Origin: Pseudomonas amygdali
GTDB taxonomy: Bacteria; Pseudomonadota; Gammaproteobacteria; Pseudomonadales; Pseudomonadaceae
Assembly: GCF_002699855.1 (NCBI RefSeq)
Contig: NZ_LKBW01000235.1
Location: 1 to 47,673 of the forward strand
Direction: 5' to 3'
DNA: 47,673 nt
In this document: piece after piece, positions 34,400 through 46,750 of the stretch
Numbering within the stretch: position 1 is the stretch's first letter
Layout: each line of letters opens with the position of its first letter
Translations under genes and position numbers: made by a program
Notes under the pieces: model-generated
Databases searched by the model: none
Told to the model about the DNA's origin: nothing
Seen by the model: only the letters and a program-made list of their open reading frames with translations

Positions 34400-37231
34400 A
34401 TGCAAGAAAGCGTGATGCAGCGCATGTGGAACAGTGCCCACCTATCCGGTGGTAACGCTGCCTATGTGGAAGAGCTCTATGAGCTTTACCTGCACGACCC
34501 TAACGCTGTGCCAGAAGAATGGCGCACCTACTTTCAGAAGTTGCCAGCAGACGGCAGCTCTGCCACTGATGTATCGCACTCGACTATTCGCGATCATTTC
34601 GTGTTGCTGGCCAAAAACCAGCGCCGCGCTCAACCGGTGTCCGCCGGCAGTGTGAGCAGCGAACACGAGAAGAAGCAGGTTGAAGTGCTGCGACTGATCC
34701 AGGCGTATCGGATGCGTGGCCACCAGGCTGCTCAGCTCGATCCGTTGGGCCTTTTGCAGCGCCCTGCGCCTGCGGATCTGTCGATCAATCATTACGGCTT
34801 GACCAATGCCGATCTTGATACGACCTTCCGTGCCGGCGACCTGTTCATCGGCAAAGAGGAAGCGAGCCTACGCGAAATTCATGAAGCGTTGCAGCAGACA
34901 TATTGTCGCACCATCGGCTCCGAGTTCACCCACATCGTGGATTCCGAGCAGCGCAACTGGTTTATGCAGCGTCTTGAGAGTGTTCGCGGTCGTCCAGCGT
35001 TCTCGGCTGATATCCAGAGCCATCTGCTCGAGCGTGTCACCGCAGCCGAAGGTCTCGAGAAGTACCTGGGTACCAAATATCCGGGTACCAAGCGCTTCGG
35101 TCTGGAAGGTGGCGAAAGCCTGATCCCGATGCTCGACGAGCTGATTCAGCGTTCCGGGTCCTATGGCACCAAGGAAGTCGTGATCGGTATGGCCCACCGC
35201 GGCCGTCTGAACGTACTGGTCAACACCTTCGGCAAGAACCCTCGCGACCTGTTCGACGAGTTCGAAGGCAAGAAAAAAGTGGAGCTGGGTTCCGGTGACG
35301 TCAAATACCACCAGGGCTTCTCTTCCAACGTCATGACCGCAGGCGGTGAGGTTCACCTTGCCATGGCATTCAACCCGTCTCACCTGGAGATCGTTTCTCC
35401 GGTGGTCGAGGGGTCGGTGCGTGCGCGTCAGGATCGTCGCAACGATCCGAATGGCGACAAGGTTCTGCCGATTTCCCTCCACGGCGACGCGGCCTTTGCA
35501 GGTCAGGGCGTGGTCATGGAAACCTTCCAGATGTCGCAGACTCGCGGCTTCAAGACGGGCGGCACGATCCACATCGTCATCAACAACCAGGTGGGCTTCA
35601 CCATCAGCAACCCGCTGGACTCGCGTTCGACCGAGTACGCCACCGACGTTGCCAAGATGATCCAGGCGCCGATCCTCCATGTGAATGGTGATGATCCGGA
35701 AGCCGTGATGTTCGTGACCCAGCTGGCGATCGATTACCGCATGCAGTTCAAGCGCGATATCGTGATCGATCTCGTCTGCTACCGTCGCCGCGGTCACAAC
35801 GAAGCTGACGAGCCTAGCGGCACTCAGCCTCTGATGTATCAGCAGATCACCAAGCAGCGCACCACCCGTGAGCTGTATGCCGAGCATCTGATCAAGACCG
35901 GCATTCTCGATGAGGCCCGTGTTCAGGCCAAGGTCGATGATTACCGCAGCGCGCTGGACAATGGTCTGCACGTAGTGAAAAGCCTGGTCAAGGAGCCGAA
36001 CAAGGAATTGTTCGTCGACTGGCGTCCTTATCTGGGCCACGCCTGGACTGCGCGTCACGACACTCGCTTCGACCTCAAGACCCTGCAGGAACTGTCCGCC
36101 AAGCTGATGGAACTGCCTGAAGGCTTCGTCGTGCAGCGTCAGGTTCAGAAGATCTACGAAGACCGTCAGAAGATGCAGGCCGGTGGCTTGCCGATCAACT
36201 GGGGTTACGCCGAAACCATGGCATACGCCACGCTGGCGTTTGAAGGTCACCCGATCCGTATGACAGGGCAGGACATCGGTCGCGGTACGTTCTCGCACCG
36301 CCACGCCGTACTGCACAACCAGAAAGACGCAGGGACCTATATCCCGCTGCAGAATCTGTACTCCGGTCAGCCGCGTTTCGACCTGTACGACTCGTTCCTT
36401 TCGGAAGAGGCCGTGCTGGCATTCGAATACGGTTACTCGACCACCCAGCCGGATGCACTGGTTATCTGGGAAGCGCAGTTCGGCGACTTCGCCAACGGTG
36501 CCCAGGTGGTTGTCGACCAGTTCATCACCAGCGGTGAACACAAGTGGGGCCGTCTGTGCGGTCTGACCATGCTGTTGCCTCACGGCTACGAAGGGCAGGG
36601 GCCAGAGCACTCGTCGGCACGTCTTGAGCGTTACCTGCAATTGTGTGCCGAGCACAACATTCAGGTTTGCGTGCCAACGACTCCGGCGCAGATCTACCAT
36701 TTGCTGCGTCGTCAGGTCATCCGTCCGCTGCGCAAGCCGCTGATCGTGCTGACTCCCAAGTCATTGCTGCGTCACAAACTGGCTGTTTCGACCCTGGAAG
36801 ATCTGGCCGAAGGCTCGTTCCAGACCGTCATTCCGGAAATCGATGCCCTCGATCCGGCCAAGGTCACGCGTCTGGTGCTGTGCAGCGGCAAGGTTTACTA
36901 CGACCTGCTGGAAAAACGCCGTGCCGAAGGGCGTGAAGACATTGCCATCGTTCGTATCGAGCAGCTGTACCCGTTCCCTGAAGACGACCTGATGGAAACC
37001 ATCGCGCCGTACACCAACCTGCAGCATGTGGTCTGGTGTCAGGAAGAGCCGATGAACCAGGGTGCCTGGTACAGCAGTCAGCACCACCTGCGCCGCAGCA
37101 TGGGCAACCACAAACGTGAACTCGTTCTTGAGTACGCCGGTCGTGACGCCTCTGCCGCTCCAGCTTGTGGTTACGCTTCGATGCACGCCGAGCAGCAGGA
37201 AAAACTGTTGCAAGATGCCTTCACTGTTTAA
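34400..37231 (+). CDS. sucA: 2-oxoglutarate dehydrogenase E1 component
   Basis: 943 residues, thiamine-diphosphate enzyme that decarboxylates 2-oxoglutarate and transfers the succinyl group to the lipoyl arm of SucB. The N-terminal E2-binding segment includes [20 protein letters not shown]. The ThDP region includes [23 protein letters not shown] and NNQVGFT. The C-terminal transketolase-like part has [18 protein letters not shown] lies 10 bp before the ATG. First gene of sucAB-lpd. Confidence 0.98.
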   Translation: MQESVMQRMWNSAHLSGGNAAYVEELYELYLHDPNAVPEEWRTYFQKLPADGSSATDVSHSTIRDHFVLLAKNQRRAQPVSAGSVSSEHEKKQVEVLRLIQAYRMRGHQAAQLDPLGLLQRPAPADLSINHYGLTNADLDTTFRAGDLFIGKEEASLREIHEALQQTYCRTIGSEFTHIVDSEQRNWFMQRLESVRGRPAFSADIQSHLLERVTAAEGLEKYLGTKYPGTKRFGLEGGESLIPMLDELIQRSGSYGTKEVVIGMAHRGRLNVLVNTFGKNPRDLFDEFEGKKKVELGSGDVKYHQGFSSNVMTAGGEVHLAMAFNPSHLEIVSPVVEGSVRARQDRRNDPNGDKVLPISLHGDAAFAGQGVVMETFQMSQTRGFKTGGTIHIVINNQVGFTISNPLDSRSTEYATDVAKMIQAPILHVNGDDPEAVMFVTQLAIDYRMQFKRDIVIDLVCYRRRGHNEADEPSGTQPLMYQQITKQRTTRELYAEHLIKTGILDEARVQAKVDDYRSALDNGLHVVKSLVKEPNKELFVDWRPYLGHAWTARHDTRFDLKTLQELSAKLMELPEGFVVQRQVQKIYEDRQKMQAGGLPINWGYAETMAYATLAFEGHPIRMTGQDIGRGTFSHRHAVLHNQKDAGTYIPLQNLYSGQPRFDLYDSFLSEEAVLAFEYGYSTTQPDALVIWEAQFGDFANGAQVVVDQFITSGEHKWGRLCGLTMLLPHGYEGQGPEHSSARLERYLQLCAEHNIQVCVPTTPAQIYHLLRRQVIRPLRKPLIVLTPKSLLRHKLAVSTLEDLAEGSFQTVIPEIDALDPAKVTRLVLCSGKVYYDLLEKRRAEGREDIAIVRIEQLYPFPEDDLMETIAPYTNLQHVVWCQEEPMNQGAWYSSQHHLRRSMGNHKRELVLEYAGRDASAAPACGYASMHAEQQEKLLQDAFTV

Positions 37232-37272
37232 CGCCTTCGAGCATTAGAAACCGAATTAAGGAATTACAGATA

Positions 37273-38523
37273 ATGGCTATCGAGATCAAAGCCCCCTCTT
37301 TCCCGGAATCCGTTGCCGATGGCACCATTTCCAAGTGGTACAAAAAAGAGGGTGATGCGGTAAAACGGGACGAGATGCTGGTCGATATCGAGACTGACAA
37401 GGTTGTTCTGGAAGTATTGGCCGAAGCTGACGGCGTGATGGGCTCGATCACCAAGGAAGAGGGCGCTATCGTCCTCTCCAACGAAGTGCTTGGCACTTTG
37501 AATGATGGTGCCACGGCATCTGCTGCTCCAGCACCTGCTGCTGCCCCTGCCTCTGCTGCGCCTGCCTCTGCTGCGCCTGCCTCGGCACCCGCCGCTGCAC
37601 CGGCTGCCGCTGGCGAAGAAGACCCGATTGCCGCGCCTGCTGCGCGTCAACTCGCTGAAGAAAACGGTATTAACCTGGCCAGCGTCAAAGGCACTGGTAA
37701 AGACGGCCGTATCACCAAGGAAGACGTGGTCGCTGCCGTTGAGGCGAAGAAATCCGCTCCAGCCGCCGCTCCTGCTGCCAAACCTGCTGCCGCTGCCGCT
37801 CCGGTTGTCGCTGCTGGCGACCGCACCGAGAAGCGCGTGCCGATGACTCGTGTACGTGCAACCGTTGCCAAGCGTCTGGTCGAAGCCCAGTCGAACATGG
37901 CCATGCTGACCACGTTCAACGAAGTCGACATGACCGAAGTCATGGCACTGCGTTCGAAGTACAAGGACCTGTTCGAGAAGTCGCACAACGGCGTGCGTCT
38001 GGGCTTTATGTCGTTCTCCGTCAAGGCTGCTACCGAGGCGCTGAAACGCTTCCCGGCTGTCAACGCGTCGATCGACGGCTCCGACATCGTCTACCACGGC
38101 TACGCTGACGTCGGTGTTGCAGTGTCCAGCGACCGTGGTCTGGTTGTACCGGTTCTGCGTAACGCCGAGCACATGAGCCTGGCTGAAATCGAAGGCGGCA
38201 TCGCCACCTTCGGCAAGAAAGCCCGTGATGGCAAACTGTCCATCGACGAGATGACCGGTGGCACCTTCACGATCACTAATGGTGGTACTTTCGGTTCGAT
38301 GATGTCGACGCCGATCGTCAACCCGCCACAGGCTGCAATTCTGGGCATGCACAACATTCTTCAGCGCCCGATGGCAGTCAACGGTCAGGTAGTGATTCGT
38401 CCGATGATGTATCTGGCACTGTCGTACGATCACCGTTTGATTGACGGCAAGGAAGCGGTAACCTTCCTCGTGACCATCAAGAACCTGCTGGAAGATCCGG
38501 CTCGTCTGTTGCTGGATATCTGA
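37273..38523 (+). CDS. sucB: dihydrolipoyllysine-residue succinyltransferase (E2)
   Basis: 416 residues. Lipoyl domain 1-78 with K43 in [11 protein letters not shown] carrying the lipoate; an Ala/Pro-rich linker (about 80-115); the E3/E1-binding domain (about 118-155); a second linker; and the catalytic domain from about 185, with SYDHRLIDG near the C-terminus (catalytic His and Asp). AAGGAA precedes the ATG. The first linker contains a near-perfect 15-bp DNA repeat, a likely source of length variation. Confidence 0.98.
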   Translation: MAIEIKAPSFPESVADGTISKWYKKEGDAVKRDEMLVDIETDKVVLEVLAEADGVMGSITKEEGAIVLSNEVLGTLNDGATASAAPAPAAAPASAAPASAAPASAPAAAPAAAGEEDPIAAPAARQLAEENGINLASVKGTGKDGRITKEDVVAAVEAKKSAPAAAPAAKPAAAAAPVVAAGDRTEKRVPMTRVRATVAKRLVEAQSNMAMLTTFNEVDMTEVMALRSKYKDLFEKSHNGVRLGFMSFSVKAATEALKRFPAVNASIDGSDIVYHGYADVGVAVSSDRGLVVPVLRNAEHMSLAEIEGGIATFGKKARDGKLSIDEMTGGTFTITNGGTFGSMMSTPIVNPPQAAILGMHNILQRPMAVNGQVVIRPMMYLALSYDHRLIDGKEAVTFLVTIKNLLEDPARLLLDI

Positions 38524-38638
38524 TGAGGCAGCCCGTGGTTGCAAGCTTCAAGTCAGAAGCGATAAAGCGTGCAGCCGGGGCTGGTGTGTTTCACCTGATT
38601 AATAGGTCGCAAGTCGTTTTTGCCTGATCGCGGATCGA

Positions 38639-40130
<1,492 letters not shown>

Positions 40131-40148
40131 GACAACAAGAGAAACCAC

Positions 40149-40303
40149 GGCGCAGTGCCCGTCGTTGGCCTTGCAAGCAGGGCTTACCGCGGAATCTGCG
40201 CCGGACTCGACCTCTCAGGCGGCTTCACGAGTGTCCCACGGCACTTGCGGAGTCCACCCGGAGTAGCGGTCACAGGTGGTGCGGCACGCTGACGTGCAGC
40301 ACC
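40149..40303 (+). promoter_or_regulatory. structured leader upstream of sucC
   Basis: The 208-bp gap before sucC is rich in helices. GGCGCAG/CTGCGCC (40149-40202) encloses GCCC/GGGC. ACTCG/CGAGT (40205-40232) competes with GGACTC/GAGTCC (40203-40255). GGTGC.GCACG-CTGA-CGTGC.GCACC (40278-40303) is an 11-level stem with one G-A mismatch. Rfam describes a sucC motif in Pseudomonas at this position; identity with it is inferred. Confidence 0.6.
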
Positions 40304-40338
40304 GAATGCGCAGTACCTAAACGAAGACGGTAATAAGC

Positions 40339-41505
40339 ATGAATCTTCACGAGTATCAGGGTAAGCAGCTGTTCGCTGAGTACGGCCTGCCAGTATCCAA
40401 GGGTTACGCGGTAGACACCCCGGAAGCAGCAGCAGAAGCCTGCGACAAGATCGGCGGAACCGAGTGGGTCGTCAAAGCCCAGGTTCACGCAGGTGGTCGC
40501 GGTAAAGCGGGCGGCGTAAAGCTGGTTCGCAGCAAGGAAGACGCTGCAGCGTTCGCTCAACAGTGGTTGGGCAAGCGCCTGGTGACTTACCAGACTGACG
40601 CCAACGGTCAGCCGGTGACCAAGATCCTGGTCGAATCGTGCACCGACATCGCCAAAGAGCTGTATCTGGGCGCTGTGGTCGATCGTTCCAGCCGTCGTAT
40701 CGTGTTCATGGCTTCCACCGAAGGTGGCGTGGACATCGAGAAGATCGCTCACGACACTCCTGAAAAGATTCTCAAGGCCACGATCGACCCACTGGTCGGC
40801 GCTCAGCCGTTCCAGGGCCGCGATCTGGCATTCCAGCTGGGTCTGGAAGGCAAGCAGGTCACTCAGTTCGCCAAGATCTTCACCGGTCTGGCCAAGCTGT
40901 TCCAGGACCATGACCTGGCCCTGCTGGAAGTGAACCCGCTGGTGATCAAGGCTGACGGCGATCTGCACTGCCTGGACGCGAAGATCAACATCGACGCCAA
41001 CGCCATGTACCGTCAGCCCAAGCTGAAGGGCTTCCACGATCCTTCGCAGGACGACCCTCGCGAAGCTCACGCCGCCAAGTTCGAACTGAACTACGTAGCG
41101 CTGGAAGGCAACATCGGCTGCATGGTCAACGGTGCTGGCCTGGCCATGGGTACCATGGACATCGTCAACCTGCATGGCGGCAAGCCTGCAAACTTCCTTG
41201 ACGTTGGCGGTGGTGCCACCAAGGAACGCGTTACCGAAGCGTTCAAGATCATCCTGTCCGACACCAACGTCGCCGCAGTACTGGTCAACATCTTCGGCGG
41301 CATCGTTCGTTGCGACATGATTGCCGAAGGCATCATCGGTGCAGTGAAAGAAGTCGGCGTGAAAATCCCGGTTGTTGTTCGCCTTGAAGGTAACAACGCT
41401 GAACTGGGCGCTAAAGTACTGGCAGAAAGCGGTTTGAACATCATCGCTGCGACCAGCCTGACCGACGCTGCTCAACAAGTTGTCAAAGCCGCGGAGGGCA
41501 AGTAA
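40339..41505 (+). CDS. sucC: succinyl-CoA synthetase, beta subunit
   Basis: 388 residues. ATP-grasp subunit that binds nucleotide and succinate; with SucD it makes ATP (or GTP) from succinyl-Co[23 protein letters not shown] is the family start. [14 protein letters not shown] and [10 protein letters not shown] are binding loops. The Shine-Dalgarno is poor (GACGGTAATAAGC), which suits control by the structured leader. The stop overlaps the sucD start by one base. Confidence 0.98.
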   Translation: MNLHEYQGKQLFAEYGLPVSKGYAVDTPEAAAEACDKIGGTEWVVKAQVHAGGRGKAGGVKLVRSKEDAAAFAQQWLGKRLVTYQTDANGQPVTKILVESCTDIAKELYLGAVVDRSSRRIVFMASTEGGVDIEKIAHDTPEKILKATIDPLVGAQPFQGRDLAFQLGLEGKQVTQFAKIFTGLAKLFQDHDLALLEVNPLVIKADGDLHCLDAKINIDANAMYRQPKLKGFHDPSQDDPREAHAAKFELNYVALEGNIGCMVNGAGLAMGTMDIVNLHGGKPANFLDVGGGATKERVTEAFKIILSDTNVAAVLVNIFGGIVRCDMIAEGIIGAVKEVGVKIPVVVRLEGNNAELGAKVLAESGLNIIAATSLTDAAQQVVKAAEGK

Positions 41506-42386
41506 TGAGCGTCCTGATCAATAAAGACACCAAGGTTATCTGCCAGGGTTTCACTGGTTCGCAAGGTACCTTCCACTCCGAGCAAGCCATTGCCTACGGC
41601 ACCAAAATGGTTGGCGGCGTGACTCCAGGCAAGGGCGGCACCACGCACCTGAACCTGCCAGTGTTCAACACTGTGAAAGAAGCCGTAGACACCACTGGCG
41701 CTACTGCCAGCGTCATCTATGTTCCGGCTCCTTTCTGCAAGGATTCCATCCTTGAAGCAGCGTTCGGCGGCATCAAGCTGATCGTCTGCATCACCGAAGG
41801 CATCCCGACCATCGACATGCTGGAAGCCAAGGTCAAGTGCGACGAGCTGGGTGTGATTCTGATCGGTCCTAACTGCCCAGGCGTCATCACTCCGGGCGAG
41901 TGCAAGATCGGCATCATGCCAGGTCATATTCACTTGCCAGGCAAGGTAGGCATCGTGTCGCGTTCCGGCACCCTGACCTACGAAGCTGTGAAGCAGACCA
42001 CTGACGCCGGTTTCGGTCAGTCCACCTGTGTAGGTATCGGTGGTGACCCGATCCCTGGTTCGAACTTCATCGACATCCTGAAGCTGTTCCAGGAAGACCC
42101 GAAGACCGAAGCGATCGTCATGATCGGCGAGATCGGCGGTTCGGCTGAAGAAGAAGCGGCTGCCTACATCAAGGCACACGTGACCAAGCCTGTTGTTTCC
42201 TACATCGCTGGTGTTACTGCTCCTCCGGGCAAGCGCATGGGCCATGCCGGTGCAATCATCTCGGGTGGTAAAGGTACTGCAGACGAGAAATTCGCTGCAC
42301 TGCAGGACGCTGGTGTAAAAACCGTGCGCTCCCTGGCAGACATCGGTAAGGCCCTGGCCGAGCTGACTGGCTGGCCAACCAAGTAA
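41505..42386 (+). CDS. sucD: succinyl-CoA synthetase, alpha subunit
   Basis: 293 residues. H247 in [13 protein letters not shown] is the phosphorylated histidine. The N-terminal CoA-binding Rossmann domain has [14 protein letters not shown], and [20 protein letters not shown] is the family loop. The start codon shares a base with the sucC stop (TAATG), so the subunits are translated in step. A strong terminator ends the operon. Confidence 0.98.
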   Translation: MSVLINKDTKVICQGFTGSQGTFHSEQAIAYGTKMVGGVTPGKGGTTHLNLPVFNTVKEAVDTTGATASVIYVPAPFCKDSILEAAFGGIKLIVCITEGIPTIDMLEAKVKCDELGVILIGPNCPGVITPGECKIGIMPGHIHLPGKVGIVSRSGTLTYEAVKQTTDAGFGQSTCVGIGGDPIPGSNFIDILKLFQEDPKTEAIVMIGEIGGSAEEEAAAYIKAHVTKPVVSYIAGVTAPPGKRMGHAGAIISGGKGTADEKFAALQDAGVKTVRSLADIGKALAELTGWPTK

Positions 42387-42439
42387 GCTTCACTGTTTGC
42401 TGATCAGGTAAGCTCGCTTGCCTGATTCGAGCAATCGAC

Positions 42440-42465
42440 AAAAGCCACCTTCGGGTGGCTTTTGT
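42440..42465 (+). terminator. terminator after sucD
   Basis: AAAAGCCACC-TTCG-GGTGGCTTTT, a 10-bp stem followed by GTTT. Confidence 0.9.
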
Positions 42466-42757
42466 TTGGGCGCCTGAAAAGGTTCGCCTTACCCGGTCTG
42501 GTTCACCTGGACCTCTCATTGCCGGCATTTCCAACTGTCTGGGGCTTTACATCCGCCAACAAACGGTGCGTCGTCGGCTGGCGCGCCCTGAGACAGTGCA
42601 TTTTCGGTCGAAGTTGGCTACCCTGTCCGCCGTTTTTGCGTTGCCCTCACGAGGGGCGTCTCGCAAGGTACTGCCACGTCTTACGCCGACGGGCTGCGTC
42701 TGCCCCATTCATGGGTGACGTCCCATCCCTTATTTCGATTCCGTGTGGTCCCTCGTA
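42466..42757. other. 292-bp gap before brnQ, no gene recognised
   Basis: No convincing gene or promoter. Near its end CCCAT-TC-ATGGG-TGACGT-CCCAT (42704-42726) can form either of two small hairpins that share the ATGGG arm, 32-54 bp before the brnQ start. It may be part of the brnQ leader. Confidence 0.4.
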
Positions 42758-44071
42758 ATGAAAGTGTTGAAAGGCCAGGACATCCTGGCACTCAGTTTTA
42801 TGACATTTGCCCTGTTTGTCGGGGCTGGCAACATTATCTTTCCGCCCATCGTGGGCCTGCAGGCCGGACCACATGTCTGGATGGCGGCGCTGGGCTTTCT
42901 GGTCACGGCGGTCGGGCTGCCGGTCGTTACGGTGATTGCTCTGGCCAGGGTAGGGGGGGCAATGGATGCCCTGAGCAGCCCGATCGGCAAGATTGCCGGC
43001 GGGGCGCTCGCAGCCGTCTGCTATCTGGCGGTCGGCCCGCTGTTCGCGACCCCGCGTACCGCGACCGTCTCGTTTGAAGTCGGCCTGGCACCTCTGACCG
43101 GTGACACTCCAGTCGCGTTGTTCCTCTACAGCCTGGCGTATTTTCTGGTGGTGTTCTGGGTTTCATTGTATCCGGGGCGCTTGCTCGACACGGTCGGGCG
43201 CTTTTTGGCACCGCTCAAGATTATCGCCCTGGCAGTATTGGGGGTCGCGGCATTCGCATTACCCGCAGGCGGAATAGGCGAGGCTGAGCCCGCCTATGCC
43301 GCTGCGCCGTTTTCCCAGGGTTTCATCAATGGTTATCTGACTATGGACACCCTCGGGGCGCTGGTCTTTGGGATTGTCATCGTCAATGCCATTCGCTCTC
43401 GTGGTGTCGAGTCACCACGTCTGATCACGCGCTACGCGATCATTGCCGGGCTCATTGCCGGTGTCGGGCTGGCGCTGGTGTATGTCAGCCTGTTTCGCCT
43501 GGGTTCCGGCAGCCATGCGGTCGCGGCAGGCGCAAGCAACGGCGCGGCGGTTCTGCATGCCTACGTGCAGCACACCTTTGGTTCATTGGGCAGCGGTTTT
43601 CTCGCCGTGCTGATTTCATTGGCGTGTCTGGTGACTGCGGTAGGCCTGACCTGTGCCTGTGCTGAATACTTTGCCAAGGTGCTGCCGCTGTCCTACCGGA
43701 CGCTAGTGATCATCCTGGCGGTGTTCTCGCTGCTGGTATCCAATCTGGGGCTGACCAAGCTGATCCAGTTTTCGATTCCGGTACTCACCGCTATCTATCC
43801 ACCGTGTATCGTGCTGGTGGCGCTGAGCTTCTGCAAAGGCTTTTGGCAGAGCCAGGGACGGGTTGTTGCACCGGTAATGCTGGTATCGCTCATCTTTGGC
43901 CTGATCGACGCGCTGAAGGGTGCCGGTTTTACTGACTATCTGCCGGGTGTGCTGACCAGTCTGCCGCTGAGTGATCAAGGCCTGGCATGGCTGGTGCCCT
44001 CGGTAATCACGCTGGCGGGCGCTGTAGCCGTTGACAGGCTCATGGGCAAGCGCAGCGAGGCGCTGGCTTGA
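42758..44071 (+). CDS. brnQ: branched-chain amino-acid transporter (LIVCS family)
   Basis: 437 residues with about 12 membrane segments. It imports Leu, Ile and Val with Na+ or H+. The opening [30 protein letters not shown] is the LIVCS signature. The ATG at 42758 matches the family; an in-frame GTG at 42743 would add five residues. No good Shine-Dalgarno. Pseudomonas has several paralogues (BraB, BraZ); the assignment among them is not settled. Confidence 0.92.
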   Translation: MKVLKGQDILALSFMTFALFVGAGNIIFPPIVGLQAGPHVWMAALGFLVTAVGLPVVTVIALARVGGAMDALSSPIGKIAGGALAAVCYLAVGPLFATPRTATVSFEVGLAPLTGDTPVALFLYSLAYFLVVFWVSLYPGRLLDTVGRFLAPLKIIALAVLGVAAFALPAGGIGEAEPAYAAAPFSQGFINGYLTMDTLGALVFGIVIVNAIRSRGVESPRLITRYAIIAGLIAGVGLALVYVSLFRLGSGSHAVAAGASNGAAVLHAYVQHTFGSLGSGFLAVLISLACLVTAVGLTCACAEYFAKVLPLSYRTLVIILAVFSLLVSNLGLTKLIQFSIPVLTAIYPPCIVLVALSFCKGFWQSQGRVVAPVMLVSLIFGLIDALKGAGFTDYLPGVLTSLPLSDQGLAWLVPSVITLAGAVAVDRLMGKRSEALA

Positions 44072-44129
44072 AGTCGGTACACGATGAATGTCGAACTGAC
44101 GTTACGTGCCAAGTGAAACGAGTTAAATG

Positions 44130-44157
44130 AAAAAGCCCGCTTTAAGCGGGCTTTTTT
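44130..44157. terminator. bidirectional terminator between brnQ and the lipoprotein gene
   Basis: AAAAAGCCCGC-TTTAA-GCGGGCTTTTT, an 11-bp stem with T runs on both strands, for two convergent genes. Confidence 0.9.
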
Positions 44158-44178
44158 AGTTCTGTAAGCGTTTCAGCC

Positions 44179-44439
44179 TTACTTGGTGGCTGGCGCTGCT
44201 TCTGGCGCTTTGTTGGCGTTCTCATTGGTACGCTGCTGAGCGGCTTCAGCGTTCTTCTGAGCGGCTTCCTGGCTTTCCTTGGCCGCGTCATTCACTTTTT
44301 CCTGAGCCTTTTCCATCGACTCCTGGGACTGCTGAGCTGCCTTGTTGGCATCTTGCTGAGTGTTTTCGGACTTTTTGTCACAGGCGGCAAGGCCCAGGGT
44401 GGCAGAAAGCATCAAGGCATAGGCTAAAGATTTACGCAT
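44179..44439 (-). CDS. small Ala/Gln-rich lipoprotein
   Basis: 86 residues. The signal MRKSLAYALMLSATLGLAAC has the lipobox LAAC. The mature 66 residues are charged and Ala/Gln/Glu-rich (QQSQESMEKAQEKVND...), predicting one long amphipathic helix, then a Pro/Ala tail. A good AAGGAG precedes the ATG on the minus strand. It resembles small envelope lipoproteins of the Lpp/OprI style but is not clearly one of them. The function is unknown. Confidence 0.75.
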   Translation of the reverse strand: MRKSLAYALMLSATLGLAACDKKSENTQQDANKAAQQSQESMEKAQEKVNDAAKESQEAAQKNAEAAQQRTNENANKAPEAAPATK

Positions 44440-44648
44440 GGGGTGTTTCTCCTTATTGAGTGTTCACGAGGCTAAGAGCCTGCCGTCATGAGTTAAGTTC
44501 CACCCGTGATGACAATATCGGAGGCCGTTGTTTCGCGGTCGTTACAGGCCGATAGCGCCGTGCCGATTGCGGACAGTTCTGGCGAGCACCCACCAACGCA
44601 ATGCGTGCGGTATCCGGCGCATGAAACACGCTCCGCGCATCATTGGCT

Positions 44649-44676
44649 CTTGAAATCCCCGACCCAGCCCCCACCT
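44649..44676 (+). promoter_or_regulatory. sigma32 promoter of htpG
   Basis: CTTGAAA (44649-44655), a 13-bp spacer, then CCCCACCT (44669-44676), close to the sigma32 consensus and with the same spacing as the ibpA promoter. The leader is about 70 nt. The rest of 44440-44752 shows no gene. Confidence 0.75.
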
Positions 44677-44752
44677 TGATGACTACCCGCTGTCACACGG
44701 GCTTATGCCTGATCGTGACGGCTTATACCATCCAGATCGGAGTTTGATGATT

Positions 44753-46660
44753 ATGAGTGTGGAAACTCAAAAGGAAACCCTGGGCTTCCAGACCGAGGTA
44801 AAGCAACTGCTGCACCTCATGATCCATTCGCTGTATTCCAACAAGGAAATTTTCCTTCGCGAATTGATCTCGAACGCGTCTGACGCGGTCGACAAATTGC
44901 GTTTTGAAGCGTTGTCCAAGCCGGAGTTGCTGGAAGGCGGCGCCGAGCTGAAGATCCGCGTGAGCTTCGACAAGGACGCGAAGACCGTTACCCTTGAAGA
45001 CAACGGCATCGGTATGAGCCGTGAAGATGTGATCACCCATCTTGGGACCATCGCCAAGTCCAGCACCGCTGATTTCATGAAAAACCTGTCGGGCGACCAG
45101 AAGAAGGACTCGCACCTGATCGGTCAGTTCGGCGTGGGTTTCTATTCGGCATTCATCGTTGCCGATCAGGTCGAAGTGTTCAGCCGTCGTGCCGGCACGC
45201 CAGCGAATGAAGGCGTGCACTGGTCCTCCAAGGGCGAAGGCGAGTTCGAAGTTGCCACCGTCGACAAGGCTGATCGTGGCACCCGTATTGTTCTGCACCT
45301 GAAAAACGGTGAAGAGGAATTCGCTGACGGCTACCGTCTGCGTAACATCATCAAAAAATACTCCGACCATATCGCCTTGCCGATCGAGCTGCCCAAAGAG
45401 CAGGCTCCGGCAGCCGAAGGCGAGCAGGCACCGGCGCTGGAGTGGGAAACCGTCAACCGCGCCAGCGCCCTCTGGACCCGTCCGCGCACCGAGGTGAAGG
45501 ATGAGGAGTATCAGGAGTTCTACAAGCATGTCGCGCACGACTACGAGAACCCGCTGAGCTGGAGCCATAACAAGGTTGAAGGCAAGCTGGAATACACTTC
45601 GCTGCTGTACGTGCCTGCGCGTGCTCCGTTTGATTTGTATCAGCGCGAAGCACCGCGCGGCCTGAAGCTCTATGTGCAGCGCGTCTTCGTCATGGATCAG
45701 GCCGAGTCGTTCCTGCCGCTGTACATGCGCTTCGTCAAGGGCGTGGTCGACTCCAATGACCTGTCGCTGAACGTTTCCCGCGAAATCCTGCAGAAGGACC
45801 CGATCATCGACTCGATGAAGTCGGCGTTGACCAAGCGCGTGCTGGACATGCTGGAGAAGCTGGCGAAAAACGAACCCGAGCAGTACAAGGGTTTCTGGAA
45901 AAACTTCGGCCAGGTCCTCAAGGAAGGTCCGGCAGAAGACTTCGCCAATAAGGAAAAAATCGCCGGTCTGCTGCGTTTCGCATCGACGTCCGACGACAGC
46001 GGTGAACAGAGCGTTTCTCTGGCCGAGTACCTCGCGCGGGCCAAGGAAGGTCAGGACAAGATTTACTACCTCACTGGCGAATCCTACGCACAGGTCAAGA
46101 ACAGCCCGCACCTTGAGGTCTTCCGCAAGAAAGGCATCGAAGTGCTGCTGCTGACCGACCGTATCGACGAGTGGCTGATGAGCTACCTGAGCGATTTCGA
46201 TGGCAAGGGCTTTGTGGATGTGGCGCGTGGCGACCTTGATCTGGGCAATCTTGACTCCGAAGAGGACAAGAAGGCACAGGAAGAGATCGCCAAGGACAAA
46301 GAGGGCCTGATCGAGCGCCTGAAAGCTGCGCTGGGTGAGTCTGTGAGTGAGGTGCGTGTTTCCCATCGTCTGACCGATTCGCCTGCGATTCTGGCCATTG
46401 GCGAGCAGGACATGGGGCTGCAGATGCGTCAGATTCTGGAAGCCAGCGGTCAGAAGGTTCCGGACTCCAAGCCAATCTTCGAATTCAACCCGGCCCACCC
46501 GCTGATCGGCAAGCTGGATGCCGAGCAGAGCGAAGAGCGCTTCGGCGATCTGTCGCACATCCTGTTCGATCAGGCGGCGTTGGCCGCCGGTGACAGCCTC
46601 AAGGATCCAGTCGCGTATGTGCGTCGTCTGAACAAGCTGTTGGTAGAACTGTCGGTTTGA
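44753..46660 (+). CDS. htpG: molecular chaperone HtpG (Hsp90)
   Basis: 635 residues, ATP-dependent dimeric chaperone. N-terminal GHKL ATPase: [21 protein letters not shown] and [12 protein letters not shown]. The middle domain has an Arg-containing loop ([10 protein letters not shown]), and the C-terminal dimerisation domain is from about 500. The ATG at 44753 ([18 protein letters not shown]) matches the family. Another at 44747 is closer to GGAG (44739-44742) and would add two residues. Heat induction is inferred from the sigma32 promoter. Confidence 0.97.
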   Translation: MSVETQKETLGFQTEVKQLLHLMIHSLYSNKEIFLRELISNASDAVDKLRFEALSKPELLEGGAELKIRVSFDKDAKTVTLEDNGIGMSREDVITHLGTIAKSSTADFMKNLSGDQKKDSHLIGQFGVGFYSAFIVADQVEVFSRRAGTPANEGVHWSSKGEGEFEVATVDKADRGTRIVLHLKNGEEEFADGYRLRNIIKKYSDHIALPIELPKEQAPAAEGEQAPALEWETVNRASALWTRPRTEVKDEEYQEFYKHVAHDYENPLSWSHNKVEGKLEYTSLLYVPARAPFDLYQREAPRGLKLYVQRVFVMDQAESFLPLYMRFVKGVVDSNDLSLNVSREILQKDPIIDSMKSALTKRVLDMLEKLAKNEPEQYKGFWKNFGQVLKEGPAEDFANKEKIAGLLRFASTSDDSGEQSVSLAEYLARAKEGQDKIYYLTGESYAQVKNSPHLEVFRKKGIEVLLLTDRIDEWLMSYLSDFDGKGFVDVARGDLDLGNLDSEEDKKAQEEIAKDKEGLIERLKAALGESVSEVRVSHRLTDSPAILAIGEQDMGLQMRQILEASGQKVPDSKPIFEFNPAHPLIGKLDAEQSEERFGDLSHILFDQAALAAGDSLKDPVAYVRRLNKLLVELSV

Positions 46661-46675
46661 TAGCCGGTTGACAAG

Positions 46676-46698
46676 AAACCCGCCTCGGCGGGTTTTTT
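46676..46698 (+). terminator. terminator after htpG
   Basis: AAACCCGC-CTCG-GCGGGTTT, an 8-bp stem followed by TTT. Confidence 0.9.
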
Positions 46699-46750
46699 GT
46701 TTCAGTTCCCGCGACACGTTTTTCATCTCCCTAACGATCAGGAGTCAGTA

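Noticed and set aside
34868..36700. 610-codon minus-strand frame opposite sucA
   Set aside because: Shadow of sucA; no start signal or domain.
42455..42758. Two short overlapping frames (87 and 98 codons) before brnQ
   Set aside because: No ribosome-binding site, composition unlike real genes, and they overlap each other and the brnQ start.
44723..46726. 667-codon minus-strand frame opposite htpG
   Set aside because: Shadow of htpG codon bias; no family resemblance.
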